From Curtobacterium sp. MMLR14_010 (GTDB lineage Bacteria; Actinomycetota; Actinomycetes; Actinomycetales; Microbacteriaceae), in NCBI RefSeq assembly GCF_001865015.1, contig NZ_MJGV01000046.1:679735-743734 (forward strand): a stretch of 64,000 bases of DNA. The letters are read 5' to 3'. Below, piece after piece: positions 8,744-21,688 of the stretch (within the stretch, counting starts at the first letter, position 1; each line of letters begins with the position of its first letter). The position numbers and the translations under genes were made by a program. The notes under the pieces are model-generated. The model searched no databases and was not told where the DNA came from. It was given only the letters and a program-made list of their open reading frames with translations.

Positions 8744-9820
8744 TCAGCGCTCCGCGCGCCGCAAGCGCTTCCGACGCAGCCGGTTGATCCGAGTGGCCCA
8801 GGTCGGCCCCTCGTAGAGGAACGCCGTGTAGCCCTGCACCAGAGTGGCGCCGGCCTCGATGCGGGCCTGGACGTCGGCCTCGGTCGTGACGCCACCGACG
8901 GCGACCACGCAGAAGTCCGCGGGCACGACGGCCCGGACGCGCCGGAGCACGTCGAGCGACCGCGCGGCGATCGGTGCGCCGGACAGTCCCCCGGCGCCCA
9001 TCGCGGTGACGTCGGCCTCGGGCGTGGTCAGTCCGGACCGCCCGATCGTGGTGTTGTTCGCGATGATGCCGGCGAGCCCGACGTCGACGGCGAGACCGGC
9101 GATGGCGTCGATCTGCTCGTCGGTCAGGTCCGGCGCGATCTTGACGAGCACGGGCACCCGGCCAGCGGCCTCGTGCACGGCCGTGAGCAGCGGCCGGAGC
9201 TGGTCGAGCTCCTGCAGCCCGCGCAGTCCGGGCGTGTTGGGCGAGCTGACGTTGACGGCGAGGTAGTCCGCGAACGGGGCCAGGAGCCGCGTCGACTCGA
9301 GGTAGTCGTCGACCGCGTCGGCGACGTCCACGACGCGGCTCTTGCCGATGTTCACGCCGATGACCGGCCGACCCGGGTTGCGCCGTGCCCGCTCGAGTCG
9401 GCGGGCGGCGGCTGCTGCGCCGTGGTTGTTGAAGCCCATCCGGTTGATCAGCGCGCGGTCGGCGATGAGCCGGAAGAGCCGGGGCTTGTCGTTGCCGGGC
9501 TGGGGCTTGGCGGTGATGGTGCCGACCTCGACGTGCCCGAAGCCGAGCAGGCCGAGCCCGGCGATGCCCTTCGCGTTCTTGTCGAACCCTGCGGCCAGGC
9601 CGAAGCGGGACGGGAAGTGGATGCCCATGGTCGTGACGCCGTCAGCGGCCGACGGACGGGAGTAGCGCTCGACGACCCCGGCGAGGAACGGCACCCGCGG
9701 CAGCCACCGGATGACCGCGAACGCGACGTGGTGCGCCCGCTCGGGGTCCATGTTCGCGAACACCGCGCGGAAGACCACGCCGTAGCCGACGCGGATGCAC
9801 CGTTCGGCGATGTTCGTCAC
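8744..9820 (-). CDS. pyrD: Dihydroorotate dehydrogenase, class 2 (quinone-linked)
   Basis: Oxidises dihydroorotate to orotate in pyrimidine synthesis and passes electrons to the quinone pool; membrane-associated FMN enzyme. The 358-residue length, the hydrophobic N-terminal segment ([19 protein letters not shown]) and [11 protein letters not shown], with the class 2 catalytic serine, all fit. GFNNHG and the phosphate-binding GVTTEAD near the C terminus bind FMN. The GTG start overlaps the nrdR stop by 4 bp (GTGA), so the two genes are translationally coupled. The other pyr genes are not nearby. The last codons meet the edge of the tandem array. Confidence 0.96.
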   Translation of the reverse strand: MTNIAERCIRVGYGVVFRAVFANMDPERAHHVAFAVIRWLPRVPFLAGVVERYSRPSAADGVTTMGIHFPSRFGLAAGFDKNAKGIAGLGLLGFGHVEVGTITAKPQPGNDKPRLFRLIADRALINRMGFNNHGAAAAARRLERARRNPGRPVIGVNIGKSRVVDVADAVDDYLESTRLLAPFADYLAVNVSSPNTPGLRGLQELDQLRPLLTAVHEAAGRVPVLVKIAPDLTDEQIDAIAGLAVDVGLAGIIANNTTIGRSGLTTPEADVTAMGAGGLSGAPIAARSLDVLRRVRAVVPADFCVVAVGGVTTEADVQARIEAGATLVQGYTAFLYEGPTWATRINRLRRKRLRRAER

Positions 9821-10302
9821 GCGTCCGCCCCGGTGGTCGCCGTGCGCGGGCCGTCGTGGTGGTCGATGCGGAGCTGACCGATCGCCGACTCGAAGTCCTC
9901 GAGCGAGTCGAACGCCTGGTAGACGCTGGCGTAGCGGAGGTAGGCGACCTCGTCGAGCTCACGCAACGGGTCGAGGATCGCCAGGCCGATGTCGTTGGCG
10001 TCGATCTGGCTGGCCCCGGAGGACCGCACGATCTCCTCCACGCGCTGCGCGAGCACCGCCAGGTCGGAGTCCGTGACGGGTCGTCCCTGGCACGCCTTGC
10101 GCACGCCGGAGATGATCTTCTCCCGCGAGAAGGGCTCGAGCACCCCGTTGCGCTTGACCACGTTCAGCGACGCCGTCTCGGTGGTCGAGAACCGGCGGCC
10201 GCAGTTCGGGCACTGGCGGCGTCGGCGGATGGAGGTGCCGTCGTCGCTCGTGCGGGAGTCGACGACGCGGGAGTCCGGGTGGCGGCAGAAAGGGCAGAAC
10301 AT
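9817..10302 (-). CDS. nrdR: Transcriptional repressor NrdR
   Basis: Represses ribonucleotide reductase genes in response to ATP/dATP bound by its ATP-cone domain. The 161-residue protein begins [17 protein letters not shown] with a zinc ribbon of CPFC and CPNC pairs (residues 3-6 and about 31-34), followed by [16 protein letters not shown] and an ATP cone (about 48-136). All are diagnostic. It ends in a 4-bp overlap with pyrD. A TAGCCT box lies 10 nt before the ATG, on top of the stop codon of hisD, so transcription could start with a very short leader. No nrd genes are in the window. Confidence 0.97.
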   Translation of the reverse strand: MFCPFCRHPDSRVVDSRTSDDGTSIRRRRQCPNCGRRFSTTETASLNVVKRNGVLEPFSREKIISGVRKACQGRPVTDSDLAVLAQRVEEIVRSSGASQIDANDIGLAILDPLRELDEVAYLRYASVYQAFDSLEDFESAIGQLRIDHHDGPRTATTGADA

Positions 10303-10315
10303 GGCACCGCCCAGG

Positions 10316-11620
10316 CTAGCGGTTCGTGCGCTCCGTCACGGCGGCACCGTGCCCCGGCAGCTGTTCCTCGGTCGAGAGCGCGACGATGTGCGGAGCGACC
10401 TCGGCCAGGGCTGCGGCGGTGTAGCGGATGACCTGCTGCGGCCGGAGGAAGGTCGACGCGGACAGCCCCGACCCGAAGCGCGCCTGCCCACCCGTCGGCA
10501 GCACGTGGTTCGACCCGGCAAGGTAGTCGCCGAGGCTGACCGGCGTGCTCGGCCCGATGAACACGGCGCCCGCGGCGTCGATGTCGGCGAGCACGGCGTC
10601 GTCGTCGACGGTCTGGATCTCGAGGTGCTCGGGCCCGTAGGCGTTGCTCACGGTGGCCGCGTCGGTGAGCGAGTCCACCAGCACGACGGCGGACTGCGGT
10701 CCGTCCAGGGCGGCCTGGAGGCGCGTGGCCGTCCCGAGGGCGGCCGTCCGTTCCGGGATGGCGGCTTCCACCGCGTCGGCGAAGGCGGCGGACGTCGTCA
10801 CCAGCACGCTGCCGGCCTGCTCGTCGTGCTCGGCCTGGCTGATGAGGTCGGCGGCGACGAACCCGGCGTCGGCGGAGTCGTCCGCGATGACGAGGATCTC
10901 GGTGGCACCGGCTTCGGAGTCGATGCCGACGACACCACGCACCAGGCGCTTCGCCGCGGCCACGTAGTTGTTGCCGGGGCCCGTGACCAGGTCGACCGGG
11001 TCGAGGCCGATCTCGGCGACGCCGTAGGCCAGTGCCGCGACCGCGCCGGCGCCGCCCATCGCGTAGACCTCGTCCACCCCGAGGAGCCCGGCCGCAGCGA
11101 GGATCGTCGGGTGCACGGCACCGCCGTGGTCCCGCTGCGGGGGCGACACGAGCGCGATCGACCCGACGCCCGCGACCTGGGCCGGAACGACGTTCATCAC
11201 GACGCTGGACGGGTACACGGCCTTGCCGCCGGGCACGTAGAGCCCGACGCGGCGCATCGGCTGCCAGCGCTGGTGCACCTCGGCGCCGTCTCCGAGGGTG
11301 GTCACGGACGGCTGCGGGACCTGCGCGGCACTCGCGGCGCGGACGCGGGTGATGGCTTCGTCGAGGGCGGTGCGGAGCGCAGGGGTGAGCCCGGCGACCG
11401 CGGCGGCGATCTCGGCGGCGGGCACCCGGACGTGCTCGGGCGCTCCCCCGTCGAACCGATCGGCCTGCTCGCGGAGCGCCTCGGCGCCGCGGTCGCGCAC
11501 GTCGTCGACGAGCACCCGGGCGGCGTCCACCGCGTGACCGACGTCACCGACGGCACGGGGCATGAGTCGGAGGAGTTCGGCACGGGCGGGGAGGCCGCCG
11601 CGGAGGTCGATTCGCTGCAT
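10316..11620 (-). CDS. hisD: Histidinol dehydrogenase
   Basis: Catalyses the last two steps of histidine synthesis, histidinol to histidine with two NAD+; zinc enzyme. The 434-residue protein shows the family signature region [20 protein letters not shown] and [15 protein letters not shown], with the zinc-ligand area HAEQ-type stretch [15 protein letters not shown] occurs twice in a row (11623 and 11620); the second is 7 nt from GGAGG and is preferred. The gene stands apart from the rest of the his genes, between a phosphotransferase and nrdR, as is common in actinobacteria. Confidence 0.95.
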   Translation of the reverse strand: MQRIDLRGGLPARAELLRLMPRAVGDVGHAVDAARVLVDDVRDRGAEALREQADRFDGGAPEHVRVPAAEIAAAVAGLTPALRTALDEAITRVRAASAAQVPQPSVTTLGDGAEVHQRWQPMRRVGLYVPGGKAVYPSSVVMNVVPAQVAGVGSIALVSPPQRDHGGAVHPTILAAAGLLGVDEVYAMGGAGAVAALAYGVAEIGLDPVDLVTGPGNNYVAAAKRLVRGVVGIDSEAGATEILVIADDSADAGFVAADLISQAEHDEQAGSVLVTTSAAFADAVEAAIPERTAALGTATRLQAALDGPQSAVVLVDSLTDAATVSNAYGPEHLEIQTVDDDAVLADIDAAGAVFIGPSTPVSLGDYLAGSNHVLPTGGQARFGSGLSASTFLRPQQVIRYTAAALAEVAPHIVALSTEEQLPGHGAAVTERTNR

Positions 11621-11676
11621 CATGAGGCCTCCAGCGTAGCGAGCACCCCTGACCGCCATGCGCTGGCGAGCAGCGG

Positions 11677-12471
11677 TCAGGCGGCAGCCGTGACGGCTGC
11701 GACGACTGCGCGGTGGTGGTCCACGGCGGCCCCGTCCCAGGCACCGAGCAGCACGAGCGTCGTGATGCGGAAGGCGAGCGCGCGGACGAACAGCTGCGGC
11801 CACTCGGGGACGTCGTGGCCGAGCGGCCCGAGGTCGTCGAGCGGCACGCCGTGCCAGCACACGGCGTCCACCGCGGCGATCGCCGCACCGAGCCCCGCCG
11901 GCCGCCAGTACGGCGCCCAGTCGAACACGACCGGCGGGGCGTCGGCGGCGAACAACACGTTGCCGAGCAGGTCGCCGTGGATCACCTGCGCGGGGGCCTC
12001 CACCGCACGGAACGCCGCCGCCAAGGCCTCGAGCGTCGGGTCGGGTGGCAGTGGCGACTCGCCCCACACCATCCGGTCCGCTCGGCTCCAGGGGTCGTCG
12101 GTCGCGTCGAGGAACGCCGGTCGGGGCAGGTCGGCGACGGCTCGGTGGAACGCGTCGCCGGCACGGATGACGTCCGACACGCGGGACTCGTCCGTGGCGC
12201 CGTCGACCCACGTGGAGGCCTCCCACCCGCCGTGGAGCCAGGCACCGTCCTGCGTGGCGACGGGTCGGGGCGTCCGGAACGCCGCGGTGTGCGGGAGCCC
12301 GGCGAGCACGTCCGCCTTCCACACGGCCTCGGTCGGGTCACCGTGCGGCCGCAGCACGACGTCGCCGGCGCGCCAGGTGAGCCCACGCCCACCGGGCAGC
12401 GGCTCCGGGAGCGCCCCGGCGACCCCGAAGGCCGTCAGGACCTCGGTGTCGGGGCGACCCGGGCGTTCCAC
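11677..12471 (-). CDS. Aminoglycoside-phosphotransferase-fold protein (actinobacterial family)
   Basis: A 264-residue kinase-like phosphotransferase. The catalytic loop is VIHGDLLGNVLF (H-G-D-x4-N) and the metal-binding Asp follows in VVFDWAPYWRP. It resembles the actinobacterial APH-fold family usually found close to dnaE or hisD rather than known resistance enzymes, so antibiotic resistance should not be assumed. The GTG at 12471 has GGAG 7 nt upstream. It lies 22 nt after dnaE and 56 nt before hisD, so it is probably in their transcript. Substrate unknown. Confidence 0.8.
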   Translation of the reverse strand: MERPGRPDTEVLTAFGVAGALPEPLPGGRGLTWRAGDVVLRPHGDPTEAVWKADVLAGLPHTAAFRTPRPVATQDGAWLHGGWEASTWVDGATDESRVSDVIRAGDAFHRAVADLPRPAFLDATDDPWSRADRMVWGESPLPPDPTLEALAAAFRAVEAPAQVIHGDLLGNVLFAADAPPVVFDWAPYWRPAGLGAAIAAVDAVCWHGVPLDDLGPLGHDVPEWPQLFVRALAFRITTLVLLGAWDGAAVDHHRAVVAAVTAAA

Positions 12472-12493
12472 GAGCGTGCTCCGCCGGACCGCG

Positions 12494-16027
<3,534 letters not shown>

Positions 16028-16085
16028 GGGGCCTCCGGTCGAACGAACTGCGTGTGGGACGCAGACAGCCTAACCGCGGCCGACG

Positions 16086-16121
16086 ACACCCACGGGCGTG
16101 TCGACGGAACCGCCCGCGTGT
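16086..16121 (-). terminator. Hairpin between the RluA-family gene and dnaE
   Basis: Arms ACACCCACGGGCG and CGCCCGCGTGT pair with one bulge. The stem starts at the stop codon of the pseudouridine synthase gene and may separate the dcw transcripts from dnaE. Confidence 0.55.
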
Positions 16122-17050
16122 CAGAGCGACGCGGCCCGGATCCGGTCGAGCGCGACCTGCAGGTCGTCCGGGTAGGACGCCTGGAACTCCACCCAGTCGC
16201 CGGTGCGCGGGTGCGCGAACCCGAGCCGGACGGCGTCGAGCCACTGCCGCGTCAGCCCGAGCTCGGCAGCGAGGACCGGGTCGGCGCCGTACATCGTGTC
16301 GCCGACGAGCGGGTGGCGCGTCGCCGCCATGTGCACGCGGATCTGGTGGGTGCGCCCGGTCTCCAGGTGCACCTCGAGGAGCGTCGCGGACCGGAAGGCC
16401 TCGAGCGTCTCGTAGTGGGTGATGCTCGGCTTGCCGTCCGACGTGACCGCGAACTTCCAGTCGCTCGAGGGGTGGCGGCCGATGGGGGCGTCCACGGTGC
16501 CGGAGGTCGGGTCGGGGTGCCCCTGCGCGAGCGCGTGGTAGACCTTCTCGACCGTGCGCTCCTTGAACGCCCGCTTGAGGTGCGTGTACGCGAGCTCGGT
16601 CTTCGCGACGACCATCAGGCCGCTCGTGCCGACGTCGAGCCGGTGCACGATCCCCGCGCGCTCCGCGGCCCCGGAGGTCGCGATCGTGAAGCCGGCCGCG
16701 GCCAGCCCACCGGGGACGGTGGGGCCGTCCCACCCGGGCGACGGGTGTGCGGCGACGCCGACGGGCTTGTCGACGACGACGATGTCCTCGTCGTCGTGCA
16801 CGACCGTCATCCCGGGGACGTGCGCCGGGACGATGCGTGGCGCCTCCTTCAGCGTCCACTCGACCTCGAGCCACGCGTCGCCGTGCAGGCGGTCGGACTT
16901 CTCGGCGGTGACGCCGTCGACCCGCACGCCACCGGCGGCGACGACGTCGGCCGCGAAGGACCGGCTGAAGCCGAGCAGCTTCGCGAGGGCGGCGTCGACA
17001 CGCTCACCGGCGAGCCCGTCGGGGACGGGCAGACTGCGCGACTCGCTCAC
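16121..17050 (-). CDS. RluA-family rRNA/tRNA pseudouridine synthase
   Basis: Converts uridine to pseudouridine in structured RNA, most likely 23S rRNA. The 309-residue protein has an N-terminal S4 RNA-binding domain (about 12-75) and the RluA catalytic domain with the HRLD motif in [19 protein letters not shown], whose Asp is the nucleophile. The GTG start overlaps the lspA stop by 4 bp (GTGA); lspA followed by this gene is a standard pair. It is often annotated rluD, but the target site cannot be fixed from sequence, so no symbol is given. Confidence 0.93.
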   Translation of the reverse strand: MSESRSLPVPDGLAGERVDAALAKLLGFSRSFAADVVAAGGVRVDGVTAEKSDRLHGDAWLEVEWTLKEAPRIVPAHVPGMTVVHDDEDIVVVDKPVGVAAHPSPGWDGPTVPGGLAAAGFTIATSGAAERAGIVHRLDVGTSGLMVVAKTELAYTHLKRAFKERTVEKVYHALAQGHPDPTSGTVDAPIGRHPSSDWKFAVTSDGKPSITHYETLEAFRSATLLEVHLETGRTHQIRVHMAATRHPLVGDTMYGADPVLAAELGLTRQWLDAVRLGFAHPRTGDWVEFQASYPDDLQVALDRIRAASL

Positions 17051-17730
17051 GTCGCGTCGTGCCCGAGCGAGTCGTCGGGCAGCGGACGGGAGGCTCGGCT
17101 GGCGCCCGCCCCGTCGGTGGCGGCGGTCCCGGACCCAGGGTCGCCGTCGGCGACCGCAGCGTCCATGACGGACCCGTCACGGGCCTCCAGGCCGGCCGTG
17201 CGCTGCTTCTCCGACACCGTCCTGGTGCCGTCGAGGTTCACCCCGAGGATGACGAGCAGCACGAAGACGACCATGCTCACGCAGATGAACGCGTCGGCGA
17301 CGTTGTAGATCGCCGGCATCATCCACGGCGTCGAGATGAAGTCGACCACGTGGCCCCGACCGAAGCCCGGCTCACGGAAGAGCCGGTCGAGCAGGTTGCC
17401 GAGCGCGCCGCCGAGCAGCATGCCGAGGACGATCGCCCACCACATGGAGCGGATCCGCCGGGCGAAGACGATGATCGCGACGACGACCGCCGCGGAGACG
17501 ATCGAGAACACCCACGTCATGTTCACCGCGAACGAGAACGCGGCGCCGGGGTTCCGGACGTAGAGGAACTGGAGCGCCCGGCCGATGACCGGCACCACCT
17601 GTCCGTACGGCAGGTTCGCGACGACGAGCGCCTTCACGACCTGGTCGGCCACCACCACCACGACAGCGGCGAAGGCCAGTGCCGCGATCGCGCGGACACT
17701 GACCTTCGCTCGTTGGTCTTGCTGGGACAA
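17047..17730 (-). CDS. lspA: Lipoprotein signal peptidase (signal peptidase II)
   Basis: Membrane aspartyl protease that cleaves prolipoprotein signals such as that of CtaC. Four hydrophobic helices lie within residues 10-165. The catalytic aspartates are in GNLLDRLF and [11 protein letters not shown] start at 17730, 2 nt after the divIVA stop. At 227 residues it is longer than the usual 160-200: after the last helix comes a hydrophilic tail of about 60 residues rich in Asp, Gly, Ala and Ser ([15 protein letters not shown] onward) with no known domain. It overlaps the RluA-family gene by 4 bp. Confidence 0.95.
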   Translation of the reverse strand: MSQQDQRAKVSVRAIAALAFAAVVVVVADQVVKALVVANLPYGQVVPVIGRALQFLYVRNPGAAFSFAVNMTWVFSIVSAAVVVAIIVFARRIRSMWWAIVLGMLLGGALGNLLDRLFREPGFGRGHVVDFISTPWMMPAIYNVADAFICVSMVVFVLLVILGVNLDGTRTVSEKQRTAGLEARDGSVMDAAVADGDPGSGTAATDGAGASRASRPLPDDSLGHDAT

Positions 17731-17732
17731 CG

Positions 17733-18425
17733 TCAGTTGCCGAAGCCCTGCGCCGATGCCGGCGCGGGCGTGAAGCCGGACTGCTCGGTGCCCGACGGGG
17801 TGTCGAGCTCGTTGAGCTGGCCCTGGATGTAGCTCTTCAGCTGGGCGCGGTAGTCGCGCTCGAACGTGCGGAGCTCGTCGATCTTGCCCTCGAGCTGGCG
17901 CTGCTCGCCCTCGAGCACCTGCACGCGCTGGCGGTTGGTGTTCTCGGTGTCGGCGATGATCTGGCGCTGCTTCGACTCGGCCTCGGACACGAGGCGTGCT
18001 GCCTGTGCCTGGCCCTCGGCGATGAGCGCGTCGCGCTTCTCGATGCCCTCGCGGACGTGCTCCTCGTGGAGACGACGGGCGAGCGTCAGGAGGTTCGTGG
18101 TGCCCTCGGTGTCCTCGTCCGGGTTGACCGTGGTGGTCGGTGCCGCGGCGGCGACCGGTGCCGGCTCGGGAGCGGCGACGACGGGGGCCGGCTCCGGCTC
18201 GGGCTCGGGGGTCGGAGCAGGAGCGGGCTCGGCGGCAGCGGCCGGCTTCGGCGCCGACTCGGCGGCCTGCAGGCGCTGGCGGAGCTCCTCGTTCTCCTGG
18301 GTCAGGCGACGCAGCTCGACCACGACCTCGTCGAGGAAGTCGTCGACCTCGTCCTGGTCGTAGCCCTCGCGGAACTTGGTCGGCTGGAACCGCTTGTTGA
18401 CTACGTCTTCCGGCGTCAAAGCCAT
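17733..18425 (-). CDS. divIVA: DivIVA/Wag31 cell-pole scaffold
   Basis: Coiled-coil protein that binds curved membrane at poles and septa and organises polar wall growth; essential in many actinobacteria. The 230-residue protein starts MALTPEDVVNKRFQ, with the conserved membrane-binding N-terminal domain (FREGYDQDEVDDFLDEV, about 18-34) and a first coiled coil. Then come a Pro/Ala/Glu-rich linker (about 75-125) and a second coiled coil from LARRLHEEH on. The ATG at 18425 with GAGGTGA upstream is chosen; the frame is open upstream without homology. Its place after yggT at the end of the dcw cluster is typical. Confidence 0.96.
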   Translation of the reverse strand: MALTPEDVVNKRFQPTKFREGYDQDEVDDFLDEVVVELRRLTQENEELRQRLQAAESAPKPAAAAEPAPAPTPEPEPEPAPVVAAPEPAPVAAAAPTTTVNPDEDTEGTTNLLTLARRLHEEHVREGIEKRDALIAEGQAQAARLVSEAESKQRQIIADTENTNRQRVQVLEGEQRQLEGKIDELRTFERDYRAQLKSYIQGQLNELDTPSGTEQSGFTPAPASAQGFGN

Positions 18426-18506
18426 TGCCGTCACCTCAATAGAACTGCTGAACGTGTGGAACCGGGACGTCCCGCTGTGAATGTACCAGCGGGGCCCTCG
18501 GTGCGA

Positions 18507-18526
18507 ATGCCCGCGGAGGCGGGCAT
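18507..18526 (-). terminator. Hairpin upstream of divIVA
   Basis: Perfect 8-bp stem ATGCCCGC/GCGGGCAT with a GGAG loop, in the 196-bp gap between yggT and divIVA. It probably ends or attenuates the transcript from ftsZ-yggS-sepF-yggT, leaving divIVA to its own promoter. Confidence 0.45.
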
Positions 18527-18621
18527 CGATCCCGACCACCGTACACCGAGCGCGGGCATGATCCGTGATCATGGCCACGGCGCGGCGCGTCTCGGACGAG
18601 ACACGGGCCGGGACGGGCGGG

Positions 18622-18918
18622 TCAGACCGTCGCGGAGATGAACCGGACGACGCTCATCAGGATGATCACGACGAGCATCACGATGGACCAGCCGAAGTCG
18701 AGCGCCACGGCGCCCATCCGGAGCGGCGGGAGCGCGCGACGGACGGTGCGGATCGGCGGGTCGGTGAGCGAGTAGACCGCGTTCGCGACCACGAGCATGC
18801 CGCCGCGGGGACGCCAGGAGCGGTTGAACGCCTGCACCATGTCGAACGCGAACCGCCCCCACATGACGAAGAAGTACAGCAGGAGGAGGAAGTACAGGAT
18901 CGTGAAGATCGAGGACAC
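18622..18918 (-). CDS. YggT family membrane protein
   Basis: A 98-residue protein with two hydrophobic helices (about 4-25 and 70-95) flanking a loop with the conserved SLTDPPIRTVRRALPPLRMG. That PP-x-R pattern defines the YggT family, whose function is not well established but which sits in dcw clusters of many Gram-positive bacteria between sepF and divIVA, as here. GTG start with poor ribosome site. Confidence 0.88.
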   Translation of the reverse strand: MSSIFTILYFLLLLYFFVMWGRFAFDMVQAFNRSWRPRGGMLVVANAVYSLTDPPIRTVRRALPPLRMGAVALDFGWSIVMLVVIILMSVVRFISATV

Positions 18919-18962
18919 GGTGCGGCTCGCTCGTCTCGGGTGGTCGGCGTCACGGGGGCGAC

Positions 18963-19001
18963 GACCACGGGGCGGGTGGGCCTGGGCGACGCCCCGTGGT
19001 C
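18963..19001 (-). terminator. Hairpin between sepF and yggT
   Basis: Perfect 12-bp arms GACCACGGGGCG/CGCCCCGTGGTC with a 15-nt loop in the 115-bp gap. It could terminate or attenuate the transcript after sepF. Confidence 0.6.
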
Positions 19002-19033
19002 ACGACCGCGGTCGGGACCTGGGACGTGACGAC

Positions 19034-19609
19034 TCAGGACTGGGCGAAGAAGGACGCCTCGATGTTGGACTCTACCTCGGGCGCCTCACCGCTCACTGCG
19101 ACGTGTGCGGGTGACAGCAGGAAGACCTTGTTCGTGACGCGCTCGATCTTGCCGTAGAGGCCGAGCGACAGGCCGCTCGCGAAGTCGATCATGCGACGCG
19201 CATCCGACTCGGTCATCTGCGACAGGTTGATGATGACGGGGATGCCGTCGCGGAAGCTCTCGGCGATGGACTGGGCGTCCTTGTACTCGCGCGGGTGGAC
19301 GGTGAGGATCTCGTTCATTTCCTGGACCGGGGTCGCCTTCTGTGCGGTCGTGTGCGCGCGGCGGAGCGGAGTGACCTGGGCGCCGCGCTGGTGGGTGTGC
19401 GGGGCCTTGGCCTCGGGGGCAGCCGCAGCGGGTGCTGCCGCCGGAGCCGCAGCCGCCGGAGCGGGGGTCTCGTGCTGCTGCGCAGCGGGTGCCGGGGACG
19501 GCTGCTGCTGCGCGCGCGACTGGGTCGGCGCTGGCTGCTCGTCCTCGTACTCGAGTTCCTCGTCGGCGAGGCCGAGGTAGACCATCGTCTTCTTCAACGG
19601 ACCGGCCAT
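19034..19609 (-). CDS. sepF: Cell division protein SepF
   Basis: Membrane anchor of FtsZ in bacteria that lack FtsA. The 191-residue protein has a short N-terminal amphipathic segment ([18 protein letters not shown]), an Ala/Pro/Gln-rich linker (about 22-75) and the globular SepF domain (about 90-185) with [30 protein letters not shown], the dimerisation and FtsZ-binding core. The ATG has GGAGGAACC upstream. No ftsA occurs in the window, so SepF is the likely sole anchor, in line with other actinobacteria. Confidence 0.96.
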   Translation of the reverse strand: MAGPLKKTMVYLGLADEELEYEDEQPAPTQSRAQQQPSPAPAAQQHETPAPAAAAPAAAPAAAAPEAKAPHTHQRGAQVTPLRRAHTTAQKATPVQEMNEILTVHPREYKDAQSIAESFRDGIPVIINLSQMTESDARRMIDFASGLSLGLYGKIERVTNKVFLLSPAHVAVSGEAPEVESNIEASFFAQS

Positions 19610-19654
19610 GGTTCCTCCAGGAGTGTGCGTGCTCGGGGTTGCCCTGTGACGAGG

Positions 19655-20353
19655 CTAGGGTGCGGCCGGGCGGTTTCCGGTGATTGCCGTCCCGATCCGC
19701 AGGTGTGTCGCGCCCTCGGCGATCGCCTCGGCGAAGTCGCCGCTCATGCCGGCGGAGATGTCGGTCGCCGTGGGCACCGTCAGGCGGACGCGCTCGGAGA
19801 TCGCACGGAGCCGGGCGAAGGCGGCACGGGGCTCCTCGTCGAGGGGCGCGACGGCCATCACGCCGCGCAGGGCGATCGTGCCGGTGGCCAGGATGCGCTC
19901 CACCATGGCGTCGACGTCGTCGGGCTGCACGCCGCCGCGGCCGGGGTCGTCGGTGAGGTTGACCTGCACGAAGCCGTCGAGGACGACGGGGTCCGGTTCC
20001 TCGGCCGTGGGCGCGAAGGCGTCGACGACCGACGCCCGGTCGAGCGACTGCACGACGTGGGCGTACCGGCGCACCTGACGGGCCTTCTTCGACTGCAGCT
20101 GCCCGACGAAGTGCCAGGTGAGCCCGAGGTCGGCCAGCTCCGCGGCCTTGGCCTGGGCCTCCTGGTGGCGGTTCTCCCCCACGTCGGTCACCCCGAGCGC
20201 GGCGAGCTCGGCGACGAGTGACGCCGGGTGGTACTTCGTGACCACGATGAGCGTCAGGTCGTCGGACGAGCGACCGGCCGCCCTGGCCGCGTCGGCGATG
20301 CCGTCGCGGACCGAGGACAGCCGGTCCTGGAGGCTCGTGGAGCCGTCCGTCAT
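19655..20353 (-). CDS. PLP-homeostasis protein, YggS/PROSC family
   Basis: Binds pyridoxal 5-phosphate and helps control its free pool; an alanine-racemase-like barrel without racemase domain. In 232 residues the PLP lysine lies in LTLIVVTKYHPASLV (about residue 40), VGENRHQEAQAKA follows, and the phosphate-binding HLRIGTAITG closes the barrel. It starts 6 nt after the ftsZ stop. In many relatives the peptidoglycan editing factor gene pgeF lies between ftsZ and this gene; here there is no room for it. Confidence 0.93.
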   Translation of the reverse strand: MTDGSTSLQDRLSSVRDGIADAARAAGRSSDDLTLIVVTKYHPASLVAELAALGVTDVGENRHQEAQAKAAELADLGLTWHFVGQLQSKKARQVRRYAHVVQSLDRASVVDAFAPTAEEPDPVVLDGFVQVNLTDDPGRGGVQPDDVDAMVERILATGTIALRGVMAVAPLDEEPRAAFARLRAISERVRLTVPTATDISAGMSGDFAEAIAEGATHLRIGTAITGNRPAAP

Positions 20354-20359
20354 GTCGTC

Positions 20360-21520
20360 TTACTTCAGGAAGTCGGGGACGTCGAGCTCGTCGTCGTCAC
20401 CGTCGAAGGCGGGGTCCGCGGCGCGCTGCGCCGGCGGCTCGTGCTCCTGCGACGCCCACGAGCGGGCCGGGGCGGCGTCCTGCGGGCCGGTCGCGCTCGA
20501 GCCGACGGGCACGGTGGCACCGGCGTCCGGGTCGACCCAGCTGGCACGGCGTTCCTTGACCTGCGACGAGGGCTCGCCGCCGTCGAAACCGGCTGCGATG
20601 ACCGTGACGCGGACCTCGTCGCCGAGGGTGTCATCGATGACGGCACCGAAGATGATGTTCGCCTCGGGGTGGACGGCTTCCTGCACCAGGCGGGCCGCGT
20701 CGTTGATCTCGAAGATGCCGAGGTTCGAGCCGCCCTGGATCGACAGCAGCACGCCGTGCGCACCGTCGATGGAGGCCTCGAGCAGCGGGGACGCGACCGC
20801 GAGCTCCGCGGCCTTGATCGCCCGGTCGGCTCCCCGCGAGGACCCGATGCCCATGAGCGCCGAACCGGCACCCTGCATGACGCTCTTCACGTCGGCGAAG
20901 TCGAGGTTGATCAGGCCGGGGGTGGTGATCAGGTCGGTGATGCCCTGCACGCCGGCGAGGAGCACCTGGTCGGCGGTCGCGAAGGCCTCGACCATCGAGA
21001 TGCCCCGGTCGGAGATCTCGAGCAGGCGGTCGTTCGGCACGACGATGAGCGTGTCGACCTCGTCCTTGAGGCCGGCGACGCCGTTCTCGGCCTGCGACTG
21101 ACGACGCTTGCCCTCGAAGCTGAACGGCTTCGTGACGACACCGATGGTCAGGGCGCCGATCGACTTGGCGATGCGGGCGACGACGGGCGCACCACCCGTG
21201 CCGGTCCCACCGCCCTCACCGGCGGTGACGAAGACCATGTCGGCCCCGGCGAGGGCCTCCTCGATCTCCTCGGCGTGGTCCTCGGCGGCACGACGGCCGA
21301 CCTCGGGGTCCGCGCCGGCGCCGAGGCCGCGGGTGATCTCGCGGCCCACGTCGAGCTTGACGTCGGCGTCGCTGAGCAGGAGCGCCTGGGCGTCGGTGTT
21401 GATCGCGATGAACTCGACCCCACGGAGGCCCAGCTCGATCATGCGGTTGACGGCGTTGACGCCGCCGCCGCCGACACCGACGACCTTGATCACGGCGAGG
21501 TAGTTGTGGTTCGTGGTCAC
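20360..21520 (-). CDS. ftsZ: Cell division GTPase FtsZ
   Basis: Tubulin-like GTPase that forms the division ring. The 386-residue protein has the tubulin signature [13 protein letters not shown] (about residues 103-115), [18 protein letters not shown] near the N terminus, a variable linker rich in Ala/Pro/Gln (about 315-370), and a C-terminal [12 protein letters not shown] peptide that binds SepF and other partners. GTG start with GGAGG 9 nt upstream. The 168-bp gap to ftsQ holds a dyad TCAAC-N6-TTGA just upstream of the ribosome site, a candidate regulator site. Confidence 0.98.
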   Translation of the reverse strand: MTTNHNYLAVIKVVGVGGGGVNAVNRMIELGLRGVEFIAINTDAQALLLSDADVKLDVGREITRGLGAGADPEVGRRAAEDHAEEIEEALAGADMVFVTAGEGGGTGTGGAPVVARIAKSIGALTIGVVTKPFSFEGKRRQSQAENGVAGLKDEVDTLIVVPNDRLLEISDRGISMVEAFATADQVLLAGVQGITDLITTPGLINLDFADVKSVMQGAGSALMGIGSSRGADRAIKAAELAVASPLLEASIDGAHGVLLSIQGGSNLGIFEINDAARLVQEAVHPEANIIFGAVIDDTLGDEVRVTVIAAGFDGGEPSSQVKERRASWVDPDAGATVPVGSSATGPQDAAPARSWASQEHEPPAQRAADPAFDGDDDELDVPDFLK

Positions 21521-21544
21521 GTCAGTCGGCCTCCGGTAGAACCC

Positions 21545-21564
21545 TCAACCTCTACTTGAAGTTG
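21545..21564. promoter_or_regulatory. Candidate MerR-type (FtsR?) operator upstream of ftsZ
   Basis: On the plus strand TCAAC-CTCTAC-TTGA followed by AGTTG, centred about 32 bp before the ftsZ start. The same TCAAC-N6-TTGA-(N)-AGTTG arrangement occurs before the MerR gene at 56.3 kb. An FtsR homologue is encoded at 56.4-57.1 kb, and FtsR is known to act on ftsZ in Corynebacterium. The link is inference. Confidence 0.45.
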
Positions 21565-21688
21565 CGGGGTGGTGCTGGTATGGGTGCTGCTGGCTTCGAC
21601 GCTACGGGTGCGCTCCGTACGGTGTCGCCCCGCCACGCCGCGTGTCGTGCAATGCGGTCGCGCACTTTCTCGGCGCGGCGGTCCGAGC

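Noticed and set aside
7796-9877. A plus-strand frame with 88-residue Arg-rich repeats through the tandem array
   Set aside because: The repeat length is a multiple of three so the frame stays open by chance; it has no start signal and continues antisense through pyrD.
11677-12471. Aminoglycoside resistance gene
   Set aside because: Only the general phosphotransferase fold is visible. Its place between dnaE and hisD points to a housekeeping family.
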